64,000 nucleotides of DNA, taken from contig CALWLJ010000005.1 of assembly GCA_944381495.1 (NCBI GenBank), positions 124,001 to 188,000 of the forward strand, read 5' to 3'. The translations under genes were made by a program, and so were the position numbers. Origin of the DNA: an uncultured Mediterraneibacter sp. GTDB taxonomy: Bacteria > Bacillota > Clostridia > Lachnospirales > Lachnospiraceae. How positions within the stretch are numbered: the first letter of the stretch is position 1; every line of letters begins with the position of its first letter. The notes under the pieces were generated by a model that saw only the letters and a list, made by a program, of their open reading frames with translations, was not told where the DNA came from and searched no databases. This document shows, piece after piece, positions 34,120-46,150 of this stretch.

Positions 34120-35190
34120 ATGTTTGATAAATTAGAGGATCTGCTGATCCGCTATGAGGAACTGATGGGTGAGCTTCAGGAACCCGGAGTAACAGATGAT
34201 CCGGAGCGTTTCCGGAAGCTGATGAAAGAGCAGAGTGATCTGGCTCCCATCGTAGAGGCTTATCAGGAATATAAGAAATGTAAACAGAATATCGACGACA
34301 GCCTGGCACTCCTCGAAGAGGAGTCTGACGAGGAGATGCGTGAGCTTGCCAAGGAGGAGCTCTCCGAGTCCAGACGCCAGGTGGAGGAGCTGGAGCAGAA
34401 GCTGAAGATCCTCCTTCTTCCCAAAGACCCCAACGATGATAAGAATGTTATCGTAGAGATCCGTGCCGGCGCAGGCGGAGACGAGGCTGCTTTGTTCGCT
34501 GCAGAGATCTACCGTATGTATGTCCATTATGCAGACAGCAGAGGATGGAAGACAGAGCTGATCTCCCTGAATGAGAACGGGATCGGCGGCTTCAAGGAAT
34601 GTGTCTTCATGATCACCGGTCAGGGGGCATACTCCAGACTGAAGTACGAAAGCGGCGTTCACCGTGTACAGCGTGTACCTGAGACAGAGTCCGGCGGCAG
34701 GATCCACACATCTACTGTGACAGTGGCTATCATGCCTGAGGCTGAGGAAGTAGATGTTGTCATTGATGAGAAAGATATCAGGATCGATGTCATGCGTGCT
34801 TCCGGAAACGGAGGTCAGTGTGTCAATACTACGGATTCCGCTGTGCGTCTGACCCATTATCCTACCGGGATCGTGATCTACAGCCAGACAGAGAAGTCTC
34901 AGCTGCAGAACAAGGAGAAGGCATTCCGCCTGCTCCGGTCAAAGCTTTATGACCTGGAGCTTGAGAAACAGCAGGCGTCCGAGGCGGCGGCAAGAAGGAG
35001 CCAGATCGGTACCGGAGACCGTTCTGAGAAGATCCGGACTTATAACTTCCCCCAGGGAAGAGTGACGGACCACCGGATCAAGCTGACTCTCCATAAGCTG
35101 GACAGCGTGCTCAACGGTGATCTGGATGAGATCATCGACAGCCTGATCGTAGCGGACCAGACAGCCCAGCTCGAGAAGATGGAGGAGTAG
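34120..35190 (+). CDS. prfA: Peptide chain release factor 1
   Basis: This 356-residue release factor recognises UAA and UAG. GGQ is at residues 231-233, and the codon-recognition tripeptide PET sits in [12 protein letters not shown], fitting the PxT form of RF1. It lies in the standard prmC-prfA order and is followed after two bases by a DUF2156 gene. Confidence 0.97.
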   Translation: MFDKLEDLLIRYEELMGELQEPGVTDDPERFRKLMKEQSDLAPIVEAYQEYKKCKQNIDDSLALLEEESDEEMRELAKEELSESRRQVEELEQKLKILLLPKDPNDDKNVIVEIRAGAGGDEAALFAAEIYRMYVHYADSRGWKTELISLNENGIGGFKECVFMITGQGAYSRLKYESGVHRVQRVPETESGGRIHTSTVTVAIMPEAEEVDVVIDEKDIRIDVMRASGNGGQCVNTTDSAVRLTHYPTGIVIYSQTEKSQLQNKEKAFRLLRSKLYDLELEKQQASEAAARRSQIGTGDRSEKIRTYNFPQGRVTDHRIKLTLHKLDSVLNGDLDEIIDSLIVADQTAQLEKMEE

Positions 35191-35192
35191 GA

Positions 35193-36146
35193 ATGGAATT
35201 TGAATTTAAGAGACCGGAACTGGAGGACAAGGAGATTATCAGTTCCTATTTTGCAAAATCGCCGTCCAGGAGCTGCGAGAGGACTTTTGTCAATGTTTAC
35301 CTCTGGTCCCGCCACTATAAGGTGAAATATGCGGTGATCGAGGATGCCCTCGTATTCAGGGATGAATCCGATGGCGAATCCTTTGCCTATCCGGCGGGAG
35401 AGTCTCAGAACATAAAGAAGGCAATTGATACTCTGATGGAATACTGCAGGGAGAAGCAGATCCCTTTTCAGATGTATAATGTGACACCCGAGCATTTCGC
35501 CCAGCTATCTCTGTGGTATCCCGGGAAATTCCAGATAGAGTATGTCAGGGATATCGCGGACTATATATATGAGACAGAGAAGCTTGCTACCCTTGCCGGC
35601 AAGAAGCTTCACGGGAAGAGAAACCACATCAATAAGTTTAAGAACCTCTATCCTGACTGGACCTATGAAAGCATCTCAGATGAAAATGTTGAGGAATGCT
35701 TCCAGATGGCCCTGAAGTGGCGCAATGAAAACGGATGCGATGACGATCCGGAGAAGAACGCGGAAATGTGTGTCACACTGAACTCGCTGCGGCTCTTTAA
35801 AGAGCTGGAGCTCAGAGGCGGGCTCCTTCGTATCGGAGGGAAGATCGTGGCGTTTTCTCTTGGCGAGCCTCTCTGCAGTGATACATTTGTGGTCCATATC
35901 GAGAAGGCGTTCCCGGATATTGACGGCGCATATCCTATGATCAACCAGCAGTTTGTGCAGAATGAGTGCATGGGATTTACCTATGTGAACAGAGAAGACG
36001 ATACCGGCGCGGAAGGTCTGAGAAAAGCAAAGCTTTCCTACCGACCGGCTTTTCTTGAGGAGAAGGGCATTGTAACTTTTGCGTCGGAGAGCGGATCATC
36101 TGAGAACAGTGATCCGGAGAACCAGGACAGGTCAGAGGAAGAATAA
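35193..36146 (+). CDS. DUF2156 (phosphatidylglycerol lysyltransferase-like) domain protein
   Basis: This 317-residue soluble protein has two GNAT-like halves of the DUF2156 family, also seen in the C-terminal part of MprF. GKKLHGKRNHINKFK near residue 130 is a family mark, and DTFVVHIEKAFPDIDGAY lies in the acyl-transfer core. There are no membrane segments, so it is not a complete MprF. Its substrate is unknown. It is coupled to prfA. Confidence 0.85.
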   Translation: MEFEFKRPELEDKEIISSYFAKSPSRSCERTFVNVYLWSRHYKVKYAVIEDALVFRDESDGESFAYPAGESQNIKKAIDTLMEYCREKQIPFQMYNVTPEHFAQLSLWYPGKFQIEYVRDIADYIYETEKLATLAGKKLHGKRNHINKFKNLYPDWTYESISDENVEECFQMALKWRNENGCDDDPEKNAEMCVTLNSLRLFKELELRGGLLRIGGKIVAFSLGEPLCSDTFVVHIEKAFPDIDGAYPMINQQFVQNECMGFTYVNREDDTGAEGLRKAKLSYRPAFLEEKGIVTFASESGSSENSDPENQDRSEEE

Positions 36147-36171
36147 TAACAAAAGAAATGGAGTGACAGGT

Positions 36172-37362
36172 ATGATTTCAAAGAAAATGGAAAATATGGT
36201 GGCAAACAGTTCGGCGATTCGTGCCATGTTTGAGGAGGGCAATCGCCTTGCCAAGATCTACGGACCGGAGAATGTGTATGATTTCAGTCTGGGCAATCCC
36301 AATGTGCCGGCGCCGGAGGCGGTGAAGAAGGCGATCATTGATCTGCTCAACGAAGAGGATCCTGTGGTCCTTCACGGATATACAAACAGCAATGCCGGAT
36401 ACGAGGACGTGCGTCAGGCAGTGGCTGAATCCCTGAACGAACGGTTTGGCACGTCTTTCTCATCCAGAAACATCACAATGACAGTAGGAGCGGCAGGAGG
36501 CCTCAATGTTATCCTGAAAGCTCTGCTCAATCCTGGCGATGAAGTCATTACTTTCGTTCCCTATTTCGGAGAGTACAGAAGTTATGTAAACAACTACGAT
36601 GGAGTACTGGTAGAAATCTCGCCGGATACAGAGACCTTCCAACCGAAGCTGGACGAATTTGAGCAGAAGATCACTCCGAAGACGAGAGCGGTCATCGTCA
36701 ATACGCCCAACAACCCTACAGGTGTAGTATATTCTGAGGATACCATCCGGAAGCTGGCAGCTGTGATGGATAAGAAGCAGAAAGAGTTTGGCACAGATAT
36801 TTATCTGATCTCAGACGAGCCATACAGAGAGCTTGCCTATGATGGAGTTGAAGTGCCTTATCTTACGAAATATTATGACAATACCATTGTAGGGTACTCC
36901 TACAGCAAATCTCTTTCCCTGCCGGGAGAGCGTATCGGCTACCTTGTGATTCCGGACGAGGCGGCAGACAGTGAGAACCTGATCTCCGCAGCCAATGTGG
37001 CCACCAGGATCCTGGGATTTGTCAACGCACCTACCCTTCAGCAGAAGGTAGTCAAGGCGTGCCTGAACGAGAAGACAGATATCTCCTTCTATGACAGAAA
37101 CAGAGAGACACTGTACAATGGCCTGAAGGAGCTGGGCTTCGAGTGCATCAAGCCGGAAGGAGCCTTCTATCTGTTTGTGAAATCACCGGTTGCTGATGAG
37201 AAGGAATTCTGTGCGGCTGCAAAGAAATATAACATTCTGGTCGTTCCTGGAAGCTCTTTCGGATGTCCGGGATTTGTCCGTATCGCCTATTGTGTGGCCT
37301 ATGATACGATTGTAAATTCTCTGCCCAAGTTCGCCGAACTTGCAGCTGAGTACAGAAAATAG
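36172..37362 (+). CDS. Pyridoxal phosphate-dependent aminotransferase (class I/II)
   Basis: This 396-residue aminotransferase has the class I fold. The cofactor lysine is in SYSKSLSLPGERIGY, and the N-terminal substrate motif is SLGNPNVPAPEAV. The start at 36172 follows GGAGTGACAGG; earlier ATGs lie inside the preceding gene. Related clostridial enzymes act on aspartate, alanine or aromatic substrates, so no precise symbol is given. A hisC-like gene follows. Confidence 0.9.
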   Translation: MISKKMENMVANSSAIRAMFEEGNRLAKIYGPENVYDFSLGNPNVPAPEAVKKAIIDLLNEEDPVVLHGYTNSNAGYEDVRQAVAESLNERFGTSFSSRNITMTVGAAGGLNVILKALLNPGDEVITFVPYFGEYRSYVNNYDGVLVEISPDTETFQPKLDEFEQKITPKTRAVIVNTPNNPTGVVYSEDTIRKLAAVMDKKQKEFGTDIYLISDEPYRELAYDGVEVPYLTKYYDNTIVGYSYSKSLSLPGERIGYLVIPDEAADSENLISAANVATRILGFVNAPTLQQKVVKACLNEKTDISFYDRNRETLYNGLKELGFECIKPEGAFYLFVKSPVADEKEFCAAAKKYNILVVPGSSFGCPGFVRIAYCVAYDTIVNSLPKFAELAAEYRK

Positions 37363-37381
37363 ACTTCGGGGAGAAATTGAC

Positions 37382-38443
37382 ATGACAGTACGACCAGAAC
37401 TTATGAGAAATATCCGGACTACGGAACCCTATGTCCCGGGAGAACAGCCGCAGAACAAGGTAATCAAGCTGAATACAAATGAAAATCCATATCCGCCTGC
37501 GCCCGGGGTGGAGCGGGCACTCCGTGAGATGGACGCAGACAGACTGCGTTTATATCCGGATCCGGCAGCAGAGGCGTTGGTAAAGGAACTGGCAGATTTT
37601 TACGGAGTGGGAGAAAATCAGGTGTTCGTAGGAGTGGGATCTGACGATGTACTCTCTCTGTGTTTCCTGACTTTCTTCAACTCGGACCGCCCGGTTCTCT
37701 TTCCGGATATTACGTATTCCTTTTACAAAGTGTGGGCGGATCTGTATCGGATCCCTTATGAGTGCCCGGCATTGGATGAGGATTTCCGGATCCGGAAGGA
37801 GGATTACTACAGAGAGAACGGAGGAATCATATTCCCGAATCCGAATGCGCCTACAGCCATTTATGAGGATCTGGATTTTGTGGAGAATATAGTGTCACAT
37901 AACAGAAACTCTATCGTGATCGTGGACGAAGCTTATGTGGACTTTGCCGGCAGGTCTGCGATGGAACTGATCGGAAAATATGACAACCTTATCGTTGTTC
38001 AGACTTTCTCAAAGGCAAGGAGCATGGCGGGAATGAGGATCGGCTATGCTGTATCCAACCCGGATCTGATCCGGTGTCTTAATGATGTAAAATATTCCTT
38101 TAATTCCTATACCATGAGCCAGGCTGCGATTGCCTGTGGTGTAGAAGCGGTCAGGGACAGGGAATATTTTGAGAAAAATGTCCGTAAAATAATAGAAACC
38201 AGAGAATGGGCAAAAGAGGAACTGAGAAAACTGGGCTTTGTATTTCCGGACGCAAAGGCAAACTTCATCTTTGCCCGGCATCCCCGGTATGATGCGGGAG
38301 AGCTGTTTCGTGCCCTGAAAGATCATGATATCTACGTCCGGCACTGGGACGGCGGCAGGATCGGACAGTATCTCCGGATCACGGTAGGAAAAAGAGAAGA
38401 GATGGAGGCACTTTTTAGTTTCCTGAAGTCATACCTGAAATAA
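37382..38443 (+). CDS. hisC: Histidinol-phosphate aminotransferase-like enzyme
   Basis: This 353-residue class II aminotransferase matches HisC, with KLNTNENPYPPAPGV at the start and the cofactor lysine in QTFSKARSMAGMRIGY. It converts imidazole acetol phosphate to histidinol phosphate, but many HisC paralogs outside his operons serve aromatic amino acids. No other his genes are near, so a broader role is possible. GGGGAGAAATTG precedes the ATG. Confidence 0.83.
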   Translation: MTVRPELMRNIRTTEPYVPGEQPQNKVIKLNTNENPYPPAPGVERALREMDADRLRLYPDPAAEALVKELADFYGVGENQVFVGVGSDDVLSLCFLTFFNSDRPVLFPDITYSFYKVWADLYRIPYECPALDEDFRIRKEDYYRENGGIIFPNPNAPTAIYEDLDFVENIVSHNRNSIVIVDEAYVDFAGRSAMELIGKYDNLIVVQTFSKARSMAGMRIGYAVSNPDLIRCLNDVKYSFNSYTMSQAAIACGVEAVRDREYFEKNVRKIIETREWAKEELRKLGFVFPDAKANFIFARHPRYDAGELFRALKDHDIYVRHWDGGRIGQYLRITVGKREEMEALFSFLKSYLK

Positions 38444-38482
38444 CGGAGTTTGAAATTGTCCGAACGGAAGGGGTAATGCTAT

Positions 38483-38932
38483 ATGCTTATGAAAGACAGT
38501 GAAGAAAAAAGAAGCACGGCCTGGAGGACGGTACTTACAGTATCTTCGGTGCTGCTCGTTATTGTTGCGGTATTCTTTATCGTAAAGCTTTTTACGGCAA
38601 ATCCGCTGGAGGGCACATGGATAGGCGCTGAAGATGGAATGACCATGGAGATAAGAGATGATGATACTATGACCGTTAAGACGGCAGGAGACGACGGTAT
38701 CACTGTGGAGACAGCTTACAGTCTGGACAAGGATAACAAGTCCTTTACGATCCATCTCAGCGATGAAAGAATTCGGGAGCAGGCAGAAGAATCGGACGGA
38801 AAGCTGACTGAGGATGAGATTCGAGATGTACTTGAACCTCTGGAGGGAACCTACGAATATAATATCGAGAGCGGCATGCTCACTCTTTCCGATCGTGAGT
38901 ACGGAAGCAGGATGGTATTTGAGGAGAAATAG
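38483..38932 (+). CDS. Small membrane-anchored protein of unknown function
   Basis: This 149-residue protein has one membrane segment at about residues 17-39, then an extracellular, acidic, beta-rich domain starting with [13 protein letters not shown], which resembles lipocalin-like DUF folds. No family was recognised with confidence. Its position directly before ispG (four-base gap) suggests co-transcription. AAGGGGT lies ahead; a second ATG six bases later is also possible. Confidence 0.7.
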   Translation: MLMKDSEEKRSTAWRTVLTVSSVLLVIVAVFFIVKLFTANPLEGTWIGAEDGMTMEIRDDDTMTVKTAGDDGITVETAYSLDKDNKSFTIHLSDERIREQAEESDGKLTEDEIRDVLEPLEGTYEYNIESGMLTLSDREYGSRMVFEEK

Positions 38933-38936
38933 GATT

Positions 38937-39992
38937 ATGTACAGAAATGATACAAAGGTTATATCCATCGGAAATGTAAAGATTGGCGGGAATCATCCCA
39001 TTGCAATCCAGTCCATGACCAACACACATACAGAAGATGTGAAAGCTACAGTGGAACAGATTCTCAGGCTGGAGGCGGCGGGCTGTCAGATTGTCCGCTG
39101 TACGGTTCCTACTATGGAAGCCGCCGAAGCCCTAAAGGAGATTAAAAAGCAGATCCATATTCCACTTGTAGCGGATATTCATTTTGATTATCGTATGGCT
39201 ATTGCCGCTATTGAGAACGGGGCGGACAAGATCCGTATCAATCCCGGGAATATCGGCTCCAGGGAGAAGGTTCAGGCCGTGGTTGGCAAGGCAAAAGACC
39301 ACGGGATTCCCATCCGCGTGGGGGTTAACAGCGGTTCTCTGGAGAAGCCGCTGCTGGAGAAATATGGCGGCGTGACGGCAGAAGGAATCGTGGAAAGTGC
39401 CCTCGATAAAGTACATATGATCGAGGACATGGGATACGATAACCTGGTTGTCAGCATCAAGTCCTCAGATGTGATGATGTGTGTGAAGGCACATGAGCTG
39501 ATCGCTCCCCGATGTCCTTATCCCCTGCATGTAGGGATCACGGAAGCGGGAACTGTCTACTCAGGCAATGTGAAGTCATCAGTAGGGCTGGGGATCATCC
39601 TCTATGAAGGTATCGGAAATACGATTCGTGTTTCGCTGACCGGTGATCCTGTGGAGGAGATCCGCACGGCAAAGCTCATCCTTAAGACACTGGGACTGCG
39701 AAAAGGCGGTATAGAGGTTGTTTCCTGTCCCACCTGCGGGCGTACAAGAATCGATCTGATCGGCCTGGCGAACCAGGTGGAGAAGATGGTGGAAGATATC
39801 CCTCTTGACATCAAGGTGGCGGTCATGGGCTGCGCGGTCAATGGCCCCGGCGAGGCAAAAGAGGCTGATATCGGTATTGCAGGCGGCGTCGGAGAGGGGC
39901 TGCTGATTAAGAAAGGACAGATTGTCCGTAAGGTGAAGGAAGAGGAACTGCTCAGTACATTACGTCAGGAGTTGTTGAATTGGAACAGTTAA
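38937..39992 (+). CDS. ispG: 4-hydroxy-3-methylbut-2-en-1-yl diphosphate synthase
   Basis: This 351-residue iron-sulfur enzyme carries out the next-to-last step of the MEP isoprenoid pathway. The cluster cysteines are Cys264 and Cys267 (SCPTCGRTR) and Cys299 ([11 protein letters not shown]). The start at 38937 is the first with the family's N-terminal sequence. It overlaps the polC start by 13 bases; the ispG-polC order is common in Clostridia. Confidence 0.96.
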   Translation: MYRNDTKVISIGNVKIGGNHPIAIQSMTNTHTEDVKATVEQILRLEAAGCQIVRCTVPTMEAAEALKEIKKQIHIPLVADIHFDYRMAIAAIENGADKIRINPGNIGSREKVQAVVGKAKDHGIPIRVGVNSGSLEKPLLEKYGGVTAEGIVESALDKVHMIEDMGYDNLVVSIKSSDVMMCVKAHELIAPRCPYPLHVGITEAGTVYSGNVKSSVGLGIILYEGIGNTIRVSLTGDPVEEIRTAKLILKTLGLRKGGIEVVSCPTCGRTRIDLIGLANQVEKMVEDIPLDIKVAVMGCAVNGPGEAKEADIGIAGGVGEGLLIKKGQIVRKVKEEELLSTLRQELLNWNS

Positions 39993-42900
39993 AGAACGAA
40001 AAGGTATTTTTTAACGTTTTTCCCACACTAAAAGCAGAAGATGACATCCGGGTCCTGTTCAGGGATGTGGAAGTAAGGAAGATCACGACCAATTCCAGTC
40101 GTGATTTTCTTCATGTTCACATTTTTAGCCGACACTTGATCCAGAAGAAGCAGATATGGCAGATGGAGCAGCGGATCCGGGATCAGCTCTTCGGGAAGAC
40201 GAATGTTGCCATAAAAATCATTGAAGAATATGCGCTCTCGGGACAGTATACCCCGGAGGCGTTGATGAGGGAGTACAGGGACAGTATCATCCTGGAACTA
40301 AAAGAGATCAGCGTTCTCGCTGCAAATATGTTCGCCAGAGCAGAGATCCACTACGAGGAAGGAGGCGTGATCTGTCTGGAACTGGCAGATACCATCGTCT
40401 CTGAAGGCAGGCAGGAAGAGATCGTGCAGCTGCTGGACGAGGTGTTCTCTCAGCGATTTCATGTGAAGGCAGACTTCCGGATCTCCTATAAGGCTCCGGA
40501 AGGAAACGGCACAAGGGAGTATGATGAGCAGAGGATCCAGCAGGAGATCAATGCCATATTTGCAAGAAGGGCAAGACAGCGGGGCGAAGAGGCGCCGGAG
40601 AGTCCGGAAGAAGCTGAAGAAGCAGCGACAGTAGAGAAGAAAGGAAGGCCCGGTATTTCACACGGAAGTTCTTCCGGAAAGAATTCTCTGAGGCTTAAGG
40701 GCGGAAAGGAGATTTCCGGAAAGAAAGAATTCTCCAAAAAGGAATTCCGGAAGAAAGATTATGTCCGTCCGGTTAAGGTAGGCGACGATCCGAACCTGAT
40801 CTATGGTAAGAATTTCGACGATGAGCCTATCACTCTGGATCAGGTGGTCACAGAGATGGGCGAGATCACGGTCCACGGGAAGATCATCAGCTTTGACACC
40901 CGTGAGATCCGTAATGAGAAGACAATCGTCATGTTCGCGGTCACAGACTTTACAGACACCATCACTGTAAAGATGTTTTGCCGCAACGATCAGCTGCCGG
41001 AGATCCTGGGCGAACTGAAGAAAGGGGCATTTGTCAAGATCAAGGGCATTACTACCATTGACAAGTTCGACGGAGAGCTGACGATAGGTTCTGTTACCGG
41101 TATTAAAAAGATCGGAGACTTCACTGTGTCACGTCAGGATCTCAGCCCGGAGAAAAGGGTGGAGCTCCACTGCCATACGAAGATGAGCGATATGGACGGT
41201 GTATCCGAAGTGAAGGATATCGTAAAGCGGGCCCATGACTGGGGGCACCCGGCTATTGCCATCACGGATCACGGCGTGGCTCAGGCTTTCCCAGACGCCA
41301 ACCATTATATCGAGACCCTTCCTCCAGATGATCCTTTCAAAGTGATCTATGGTGTAGAAGGTTACGTGGTGGATGACCTGACGGATATTGCGGTGAATGC
41401 AGGAGGACAGACACTGGATGATACCTTTATCGTATTTGATATTGAGACGACCGGATTCAGTTCGGTCCGGGACCGGATCATCGAGATTGGAGCGGTCAAG
41501 GTGGAGAACGGTGAGATCACAGAGAAGTTTAGTACCTTCGTAAATCCTCAGAGGCCGATCCCCTTTGAGATCACCAATCTGACCAGCATCACAGATGAAA
41601 TGGTTATGGAATATCCGCCTATCGAGACCATCCTGCCTCAGTTCCTGGATTTTGTGGGAGACGGTGTGCTGGTAGCCCACAACGCCGGATTCGATGTGGG
41701 ATTTATCGAGCAGAACTGCCGGAATCAGGGAATCGAGCCCCGGTTTACATACGTGGATACCGTGGCCATGGCAAGAATCCTTCTGCCCACTCTGTCTAAA
41801 TATAAGCTGAATGTGGTGGCAAAAGCTCTGGGCATCTCTCTGGAGAATCACCACCGTGCAGTGGACGATGCGGGAGCGACGGCGGAGATCTTCGTGAAAT
41901 TTGTCCAGATGCTGAAGGAGGACAATGTCACGACACTGAAGCAGTTGAACCATTTTGGAGACCGGAATGTGAACGCTATCCGGAAGATGGCCACTCATCA
42001 TATCATCATCCTGGCGAAAAATGATATCGGCCGTTTTAACCTGTACCAGCTGATCACAGAATCTCATCTGACATATTATGCAAGGAGACCGAGGATTCCC
42101 AAGAGTCTGCTGAACGAGCACCGGGAGGGACTGATTATCGGAAGCGCCTGCGAGGCGGGAGAGCTGTACCAGGCTATCCTGGAGAACCGGTCACAGGAGC
42201 AGATTGCCAGACTGGCGGATTTCTACGACTATTATGAGATCCAGCCTCTGGGCAACAACCGGTTTATGATTGCCAGCGACCGGACTCCGGATGTGAACTC
42301 TGATGAGGATCTAAAGGAGCTGAACCGGAAGATCGTGGAGCTGGGAGAGAAGTTCCGGAAACCTGTAGTTGCTACATGCGACGTGCATTTCCTGGATCCG
42401 GAGGATGAAGTATACCGCAGGATCATCATGGCAGGAAAAGGGTTTGACGACGCGGATGTGCAGCCTCCGCTCTTCCTGAGGACCACGGATGAGATGCTGG
42501 AGGAGTTTTCTTATCTGGGAGCTTCCAAAGCCCATGAGATCGTCATTGAGAATCCGAAGAAAATCGCGCAGATGGTGGAGAAAATATCACCGGTCAATCC
42601 AAATAAGTGCCCGCCGGTCATCGAGAACTCAGACCAGGAGCTCAGGGATATCTGTTACCGGAAGGCCCATGAGATGTACGGCGAGGATCTGCCGGTCCAG
42701 GTGTCCTCAAGGCTTGAGAAGGAGCTGAACTCCATCATTTCCAACGGTTATGCCGTGATGTATATCATCGCACAGAAGCTGGTATGGAAGTCCAATGCGG
42801 ACGGATATCTGGTAGGATCCCGTGGTTCCGTCGGTTCCTCTTTTGTTGCCACTATGGCAGGCATCACAGAGGTTAACCCGCTGAGTCCCCACTATTACTG

Positions 42901-44542
42901 TGCGAAATGTCATTACAGTGATTTTGAATCAGAGGAAGTGAAAGCATTTGCCGGAGGCTGCGGTTACGATATGCCGGACAGGACCTGCCCGGTATGCGGA
43001 GAGAAGCTGATCAAGGCGGGATTTGATATCCCATTCGAGACCTTCCTTGGATTCAAGGGGGATAAAGAGCCTGATATTGACCTGAACTTCTCCGGAGACT
43101 ATCAGGCAAAAGCACATAAATATACGGAAGTCCTGTTTGGAGAGGGACATACCTTCAAGGCCGGGACCATCGGTACCCTTGCGGACAAGACGGCGTTCGG
43201 TTTTGTCAAGAACTACTATGAAGATCACGGACAGAGAAAGCGGAAATGCGAGATTGACAGGATTACCGTAGGATGTACGGGTATCCGGCGGAGTACCGGA
43301 CAGCATCCCGGCGGTATTGTCGTGCTTCCTCACGGACATGACATCAACGAGTTTACTCCGGTACAGCATCCGGCTAATGATATGGAATGCGGAATCATCA
43401 CCACACATTTTGATTACCACTCTATTGATCACAACCTTCTGAAGCTGGATATCCTGGGACACGATGATCCGACGATGATCCGTACGCTGGAGGACTATAT
43501 CACTTCAGACGCCATGGACAATGAGTACAATGAAGAACACCCGTTTATCGCCACGGAGATTCCGCTGGATGACAAAGAGGTGATCGAGCTGTTCCACGGA
43601 ACAGAGGTGCTGGGCATCAAGCCGGAGGATATCGACGGATGTAAGCTGGGCTGTCTGGGGATCCCGGAGTTCGGAACGGACTTCGTTATCCAGATGGTGG
43701 AGGATACCAAGCCCCAGACGCTGTCTGACCTGATCCGGATTTCCGGACTGTCCCACGGTACAAACGTGTGGCTGGGAAATGCCCAGGAACTGGTGAAATC
43801 CGGTAAGGCGACGATCTCCACTGCAATCTGTACCCGTGACGATATCATGATCTACCTGATCAACAAAGGCGTGGAAAGCGCCCTGGCGTTTACCATCATG
43901 GAGAGCGTGCGTAAAGGAAAGGGCCTGAAGCCGGAGTGGGAGGAAGCCATGACTGCGCAGGGAGTGCCGGACTGGTATATCTGGTCCTGTAAAAAGATCA
44001 GCTACATGTTCCCGAAAGCCCACGCCGCGGCCTACGTCATGATGGCCTACCGCATCGCCTACTGCAAGATCAATTATCCTCTTGCCTACTATGCGGCTTA
44101 CTTCAGTATCCGCGCGGACGCTTTCTCCTACGAGATCATGTGCCAGGGGAAGGATAAGCTGAATTACTATATGCAGGATTACAAGAAACGGAGCGATTCC
44201 CTGAGTAAGAAGGAACAGGACGTCATGAAAGATATGAAGATCGTTCAGGAGATGTACGCAAGGGGATTTGAGTTCGTTCCCATCGATCTGTATAAGGCGA
44301 AAGCCAAGATGTTCCAGATTGTTGACGGAAAGCTGATGCCGTCCTTCGCCAGCATCGAAGGGATGGGAGACAAGGCGGCTGAGGCGGTGGAGGAAGCTTC
44401 CAAGGACGGACCCTATCTGTCTATGGATGATTTCCGTCAGCGGACAAAGGTCAGCAAGACGGTCATCGATCTGATGGCGGAGCTGGGGCTGTTCGGGGAT
44501 CTGCCGCAGAGCAATCAGCTGTCACTGTTTGATTTTGCTTAG
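39980..44542 (+). CDS. polC: DNA polymerase III alpha subunit, PolC type
   Basis: This 1520-residue Gram-positive replicative polymerase has an N-terminal region, an OB-fold, a PHP domain (His397/His399 in ELHCHTK), a DnaQ-like 3'-5' exonuclease inserted in it (Asp487/Glu489 in FDIETTG), a zinc-binding cysteine region (CAKCHYS and CPVCGEK), and the polymerase core with Asp1032/Asp1034 in PDIDLNFSG. The start is TTG with AGGAG eight bases upstream, inside the end of ispG; no nearby ATG fits. Residues 200-260 form a charged Glu/Lys-rich linker. Confidence 0.96.
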   Translation: MEQLKNEKVFFNVFPTLKAEDDIRVLFRDVEVRKITTNSSRDFLHVHIFSRHLIQKKQIWQMEQRIRDQLFGKTNVAIKIIEEYALSGQYTPEALMREYRDSIILELKEISVLAANMFARAEIHYEEGGVICLELADTIVSEGRQEEIVQLLDEVFSQRFHVKADFRISYKAPEGNGTREYDEQRIQQEINAIFARRARQRGEEAPESPEEAEEAATVEKKGRPGISHGSSSGKNSLRLKGGKEISGKKEFSKKEFRKKDYVRPVKVGDDPNLIYGKNFDDEPITLDQVVTEMGEITVHGKIISFDTREIRNEKTIVMFAVTDFTDTITVKMFCRNDQLPEILGELKKGAFVKIKGITTIDKFDGELTIGSVTGIKKIGDFTVSRQDLSPEKRVELHCHTKMSDMDGVSEVKDIVKRAHDWGHPAIAITDHGVAQAFPDANHYIETLPPDDPFKVIYGVEGYVVDDLTDIAVNAGGQTLDDTFIVFDIETTGFSSVRDRIIEIGAVKVENGEITEKFSTFVNPQRPIPFEITNLTSITDEMVMEYPPIETILPQFLDFVGDGVLVAHNAGFDVGFIEQNCRNQGIEPRFTYVDTVAMARILLPTLSKYKLNVVAKALGISLENHHRAVDDAGATAEIFVKFVQMLKEDNVTTLKQLNHFGDRNVNAIRKMATHHIIILAKNDIGRFNLYQLITESHLTYYARRPRIPKSLLNEHREGLIIGSACEAGELYQAILENRSQEQIARLADFYDYYEIQPLGNNRFMIASDRTPDVNSDEDLKELNRKIVELGEKFRKPVVATCDVHFLDPEDEVYRRIIMAGKGFDDADVQPPLFLRTTDEMLEEFSYLGASKAHEIVIENPKKIAQMVEKISPVNPNKCPPVIENSDQELRDICYRKAHEMYGEDLPVQVSSRLEKELNSIISNGYAVMYIIAQKLVWKSNADGYLVGSRGSVGSSFVATMAGITEVNPLSPHYYCAKCHYSDFESEEVKAFAGGCGYDMPDRTCPVCGEKLIKAGFDIPFETFLGFKGDKEPDIDLNFSGDYQAKAHKYTEVLFGEGHTFKAGTIGTLADKTAFGFVKNYYEDHGQRKRKCEIDRITVGCTGIRRSTGQHPGGIVVLPHGHDINEFTPVQHPANDMECGIITTHFDYHSIDHNLLKLDILGHDDPTMIRTLEDYITSDAMDNEYNEEHPFIATEIPLDDKEVIELFHGTEVLGIKPEDIDGCKLGCLGIPEFGTDFVIQMVEDTKPQTLSDLIRISGLSHGTNVWLGNAQELVKSGKATISTAICTRDDIMIYLINKGVESALAFTIMESVRKGKGLKPEWEEAMTAQGVPDWYIWSCKKISYMFPKAHAAAYVMMAYRIAYCKINYPLAYYAAYFSIRADAFSYEIMCQGKDKLNYYMQDYKKRSDSLSKKEQDVMKDMKIVQEMYARGFEFVPIDLYKAKAKMFQIVDGKLMPSFASIEGMGDKAAEAVEEASKDGPYLSMDDFRQRTKVSKTVIDLMAELGLFGDLPQSNQLSLFDFA

Positions 44543-44544
44543 TC

Positions 44545-44573
44545 CTAGACTTGAAGGTGTCTCTGTGATATAA
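44545..44573 (+). promoter_or_regulatory. Promoter of glyA
   Basis: TAGACT (44545-44550) and a perfect TATAAT (44568-44573) are 17 bases apart, right after the polC stop. The leader of about 90 bases forms small hairpins but has no recognisable glycine riboswitch. Confidence 0.65.
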
Positions 44574-44666
44574 TGGCACCAGCACTTTGGTGTGGTAAAG
44601 CAGGAGAATGCAGAAATAAAACTGCAGAGTATTTTCTTTTAAATTTCAAGATGGAGGAGAATGAGA

Positions 44667-45902
44667 ATGTACGACTTCGAAGAAATTATGGCAACAGACC
44701 CGGAGATTGCTGCGGCGATCAAGGATGAGATGGAGAGACAGAACTCTCATATCGAGCTGATCGCTTCCGAGAACTGGGTGAGCAAGGCTGTTATGGCGGC
44801 CATGGGAAGCCCTCTGACTAATAAATACGCGGAAGGATATCCGGGAAAGCGCTACTATGGAGGATGCCAGTGCGTGGATGTGGCTGAGAATCTTGCAAGA
44901 GAGCGGGCAAAAGAACTGTTCGGCTGCGAGTATGTCAATGTTCAGCCCCATTCCGGAGCTCAGGCGAATATGGCGGTATTTTTCGCTATTCTTCAGCCGG
45001 GCGATACTTACATGGGAATGAACCTGGATCACGGCGGACATCTGACCCATGGTTCACCGGTCAACATGTCCGGAAAATATTTCCATGTTGTTCCTTATGG
45101 CGTGAACGACGAGGGTGTGATTGATTATGATAAAGTTCTTGAGATCGCAAAAGAATGTAAACCGAAAATGATCGTGGCAGGTGCAAGTGCATACGCCCGC
45201 ACCATTGACTTCAAGCGTTTCCGAGAGATCGCAGATGAAGTGGGCGCTTACCTGATGGTAGATATGGCTCATATTGCCGGACTGGTGGCAGCAGGCCTTC
45301 ATCCCAGCCCGATCCCCTATGCTCATGTAACTACGACTACGACCCATAAGACGCTGCGCGGACCGAGAGGAGGCATGATCCTCTCCAGCAACGAGATGAA
45401 CGAGAAGTTCAACTTCAACAAAGCTGTCTTCCCGGGTATCCAGGGCGGCCCGCTGATGCATGTGATCGCTGCCAAGGCTGTCTGCTTCAAAGAAGCACTC
45501 CAGCCGGAGTTCAAAGAGTATCAGAAGCAGATCCTGAAGAATGCGAAAGCACTCTGCAACGGCCTGAAGAGCAGAGGCGTCAAGATCGTATCCGGCGATA
45601 CTGACAATCATCTGATGCTGGTAGATCTGACAGAGAAGAATATCAGCGGAAAAGAGCTGGAGAAACGTTTGGACGACGCATATGTGACATGTAATAAGAA
45701 CACCATTCCCAATGATCCGAGATCTCCTTTCGTTACAAGCGGCGTGAGACTGGGAACACCGGCTGTGACAACCCGCGGCATGAAAGAGGACGACATGGAC
45801 AAGATTGCCGAGATCATTGCCATGGTGATCGAGAGCGAGGATAATGTTGAGGCGGCAAGAAAGATGGTAGGAGAGCTGACAGCGAAGTATCCGCTCTGCT
45901 GA
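44667..45902 (+). CDS. glyA: Serine hydroxymethyltransferase
   Basis: This 411-residue enzyme converts serine and tetrahydrofolate to glycine and methylene-tetrahydrofolate. The cofactor lysine is Lys228 in [14 protein letters not shown]. The second of two close ATGs is preferred because GGAGG is nine bases ahead of it; the ATG at 44661 would be only three bases away. It is transcribed alone, with its own promoter and terminator. Confidence 0.96.
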   Translation: MYDFEEIMATDPEIAAAIKDEMERQNSHIELIASENWVSKAVMAAMGSPLTNKYAEGYPGKRYYGGCQCVDVAENLARERAKELFGCEYVNVQPHSGAQANMAVFFAILQPGDTYMGMNLDHGGHLTHGSPVNMSGKYFHVVPYGVNDEGVIDYDKVLEIAKECKPKMIVAGASAYARTIDFKRFREIADEVGAYLMVDMAHIAGLVAAGLHPSPIPYAHVTTTTTHKTLRGPRGGMILSSNEMNEKFNFNKAVFPGIQGGPLMHVIAAKAVCFKEALQPEFKEYQKQILKNAKALCNGLKSRGVKIVSGDTDNHLMLVDLTEKNISGKELEKRLDDAYVTCNKNTIPNDPRSPFVTSGVRLGTPAVTTRGMKEDDMDKIAEIIAMVIESEDNVEAARKMVGELTAKYPLC

Positions 45903-45942
45903 TCGTCTGGACACATTGAAAATAATTTTGTAAATGACAGAA

Positions 45943-45998
45943 TAAGGGGCATTGGTTCATTTTGCTTAGAATGAGCCGGTGTCCTTTTTATTTTTTTT
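45943..45998 (+). terminator. Terminator of glyA
   Basis: A long stem with several G-U pairs joins 45943-45960 to 45970-45985, followed by a long T run (CTTTTTATTTTTTTT). Confidence 0.8.
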
Positions 45999-46150
45999 GA
46001 TTTCGAATGAACCTTTTCGACTGTCAGATTGTATCTGTATATGAAAAGAAACAATTACCTGGCAGAAATGTGTTCCAATGCACAGAATCACAATATATTT
46101 CCCGGCAAAGCATTGTGACAGAAGACAATACAGGAAGGAGGGGGATGTGA

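Noticed and set aside
44574..44660. Glycine riboswitch ahead of glyA
   Set aside because: The leader is too short and lacks the conserved aptamer pattern.
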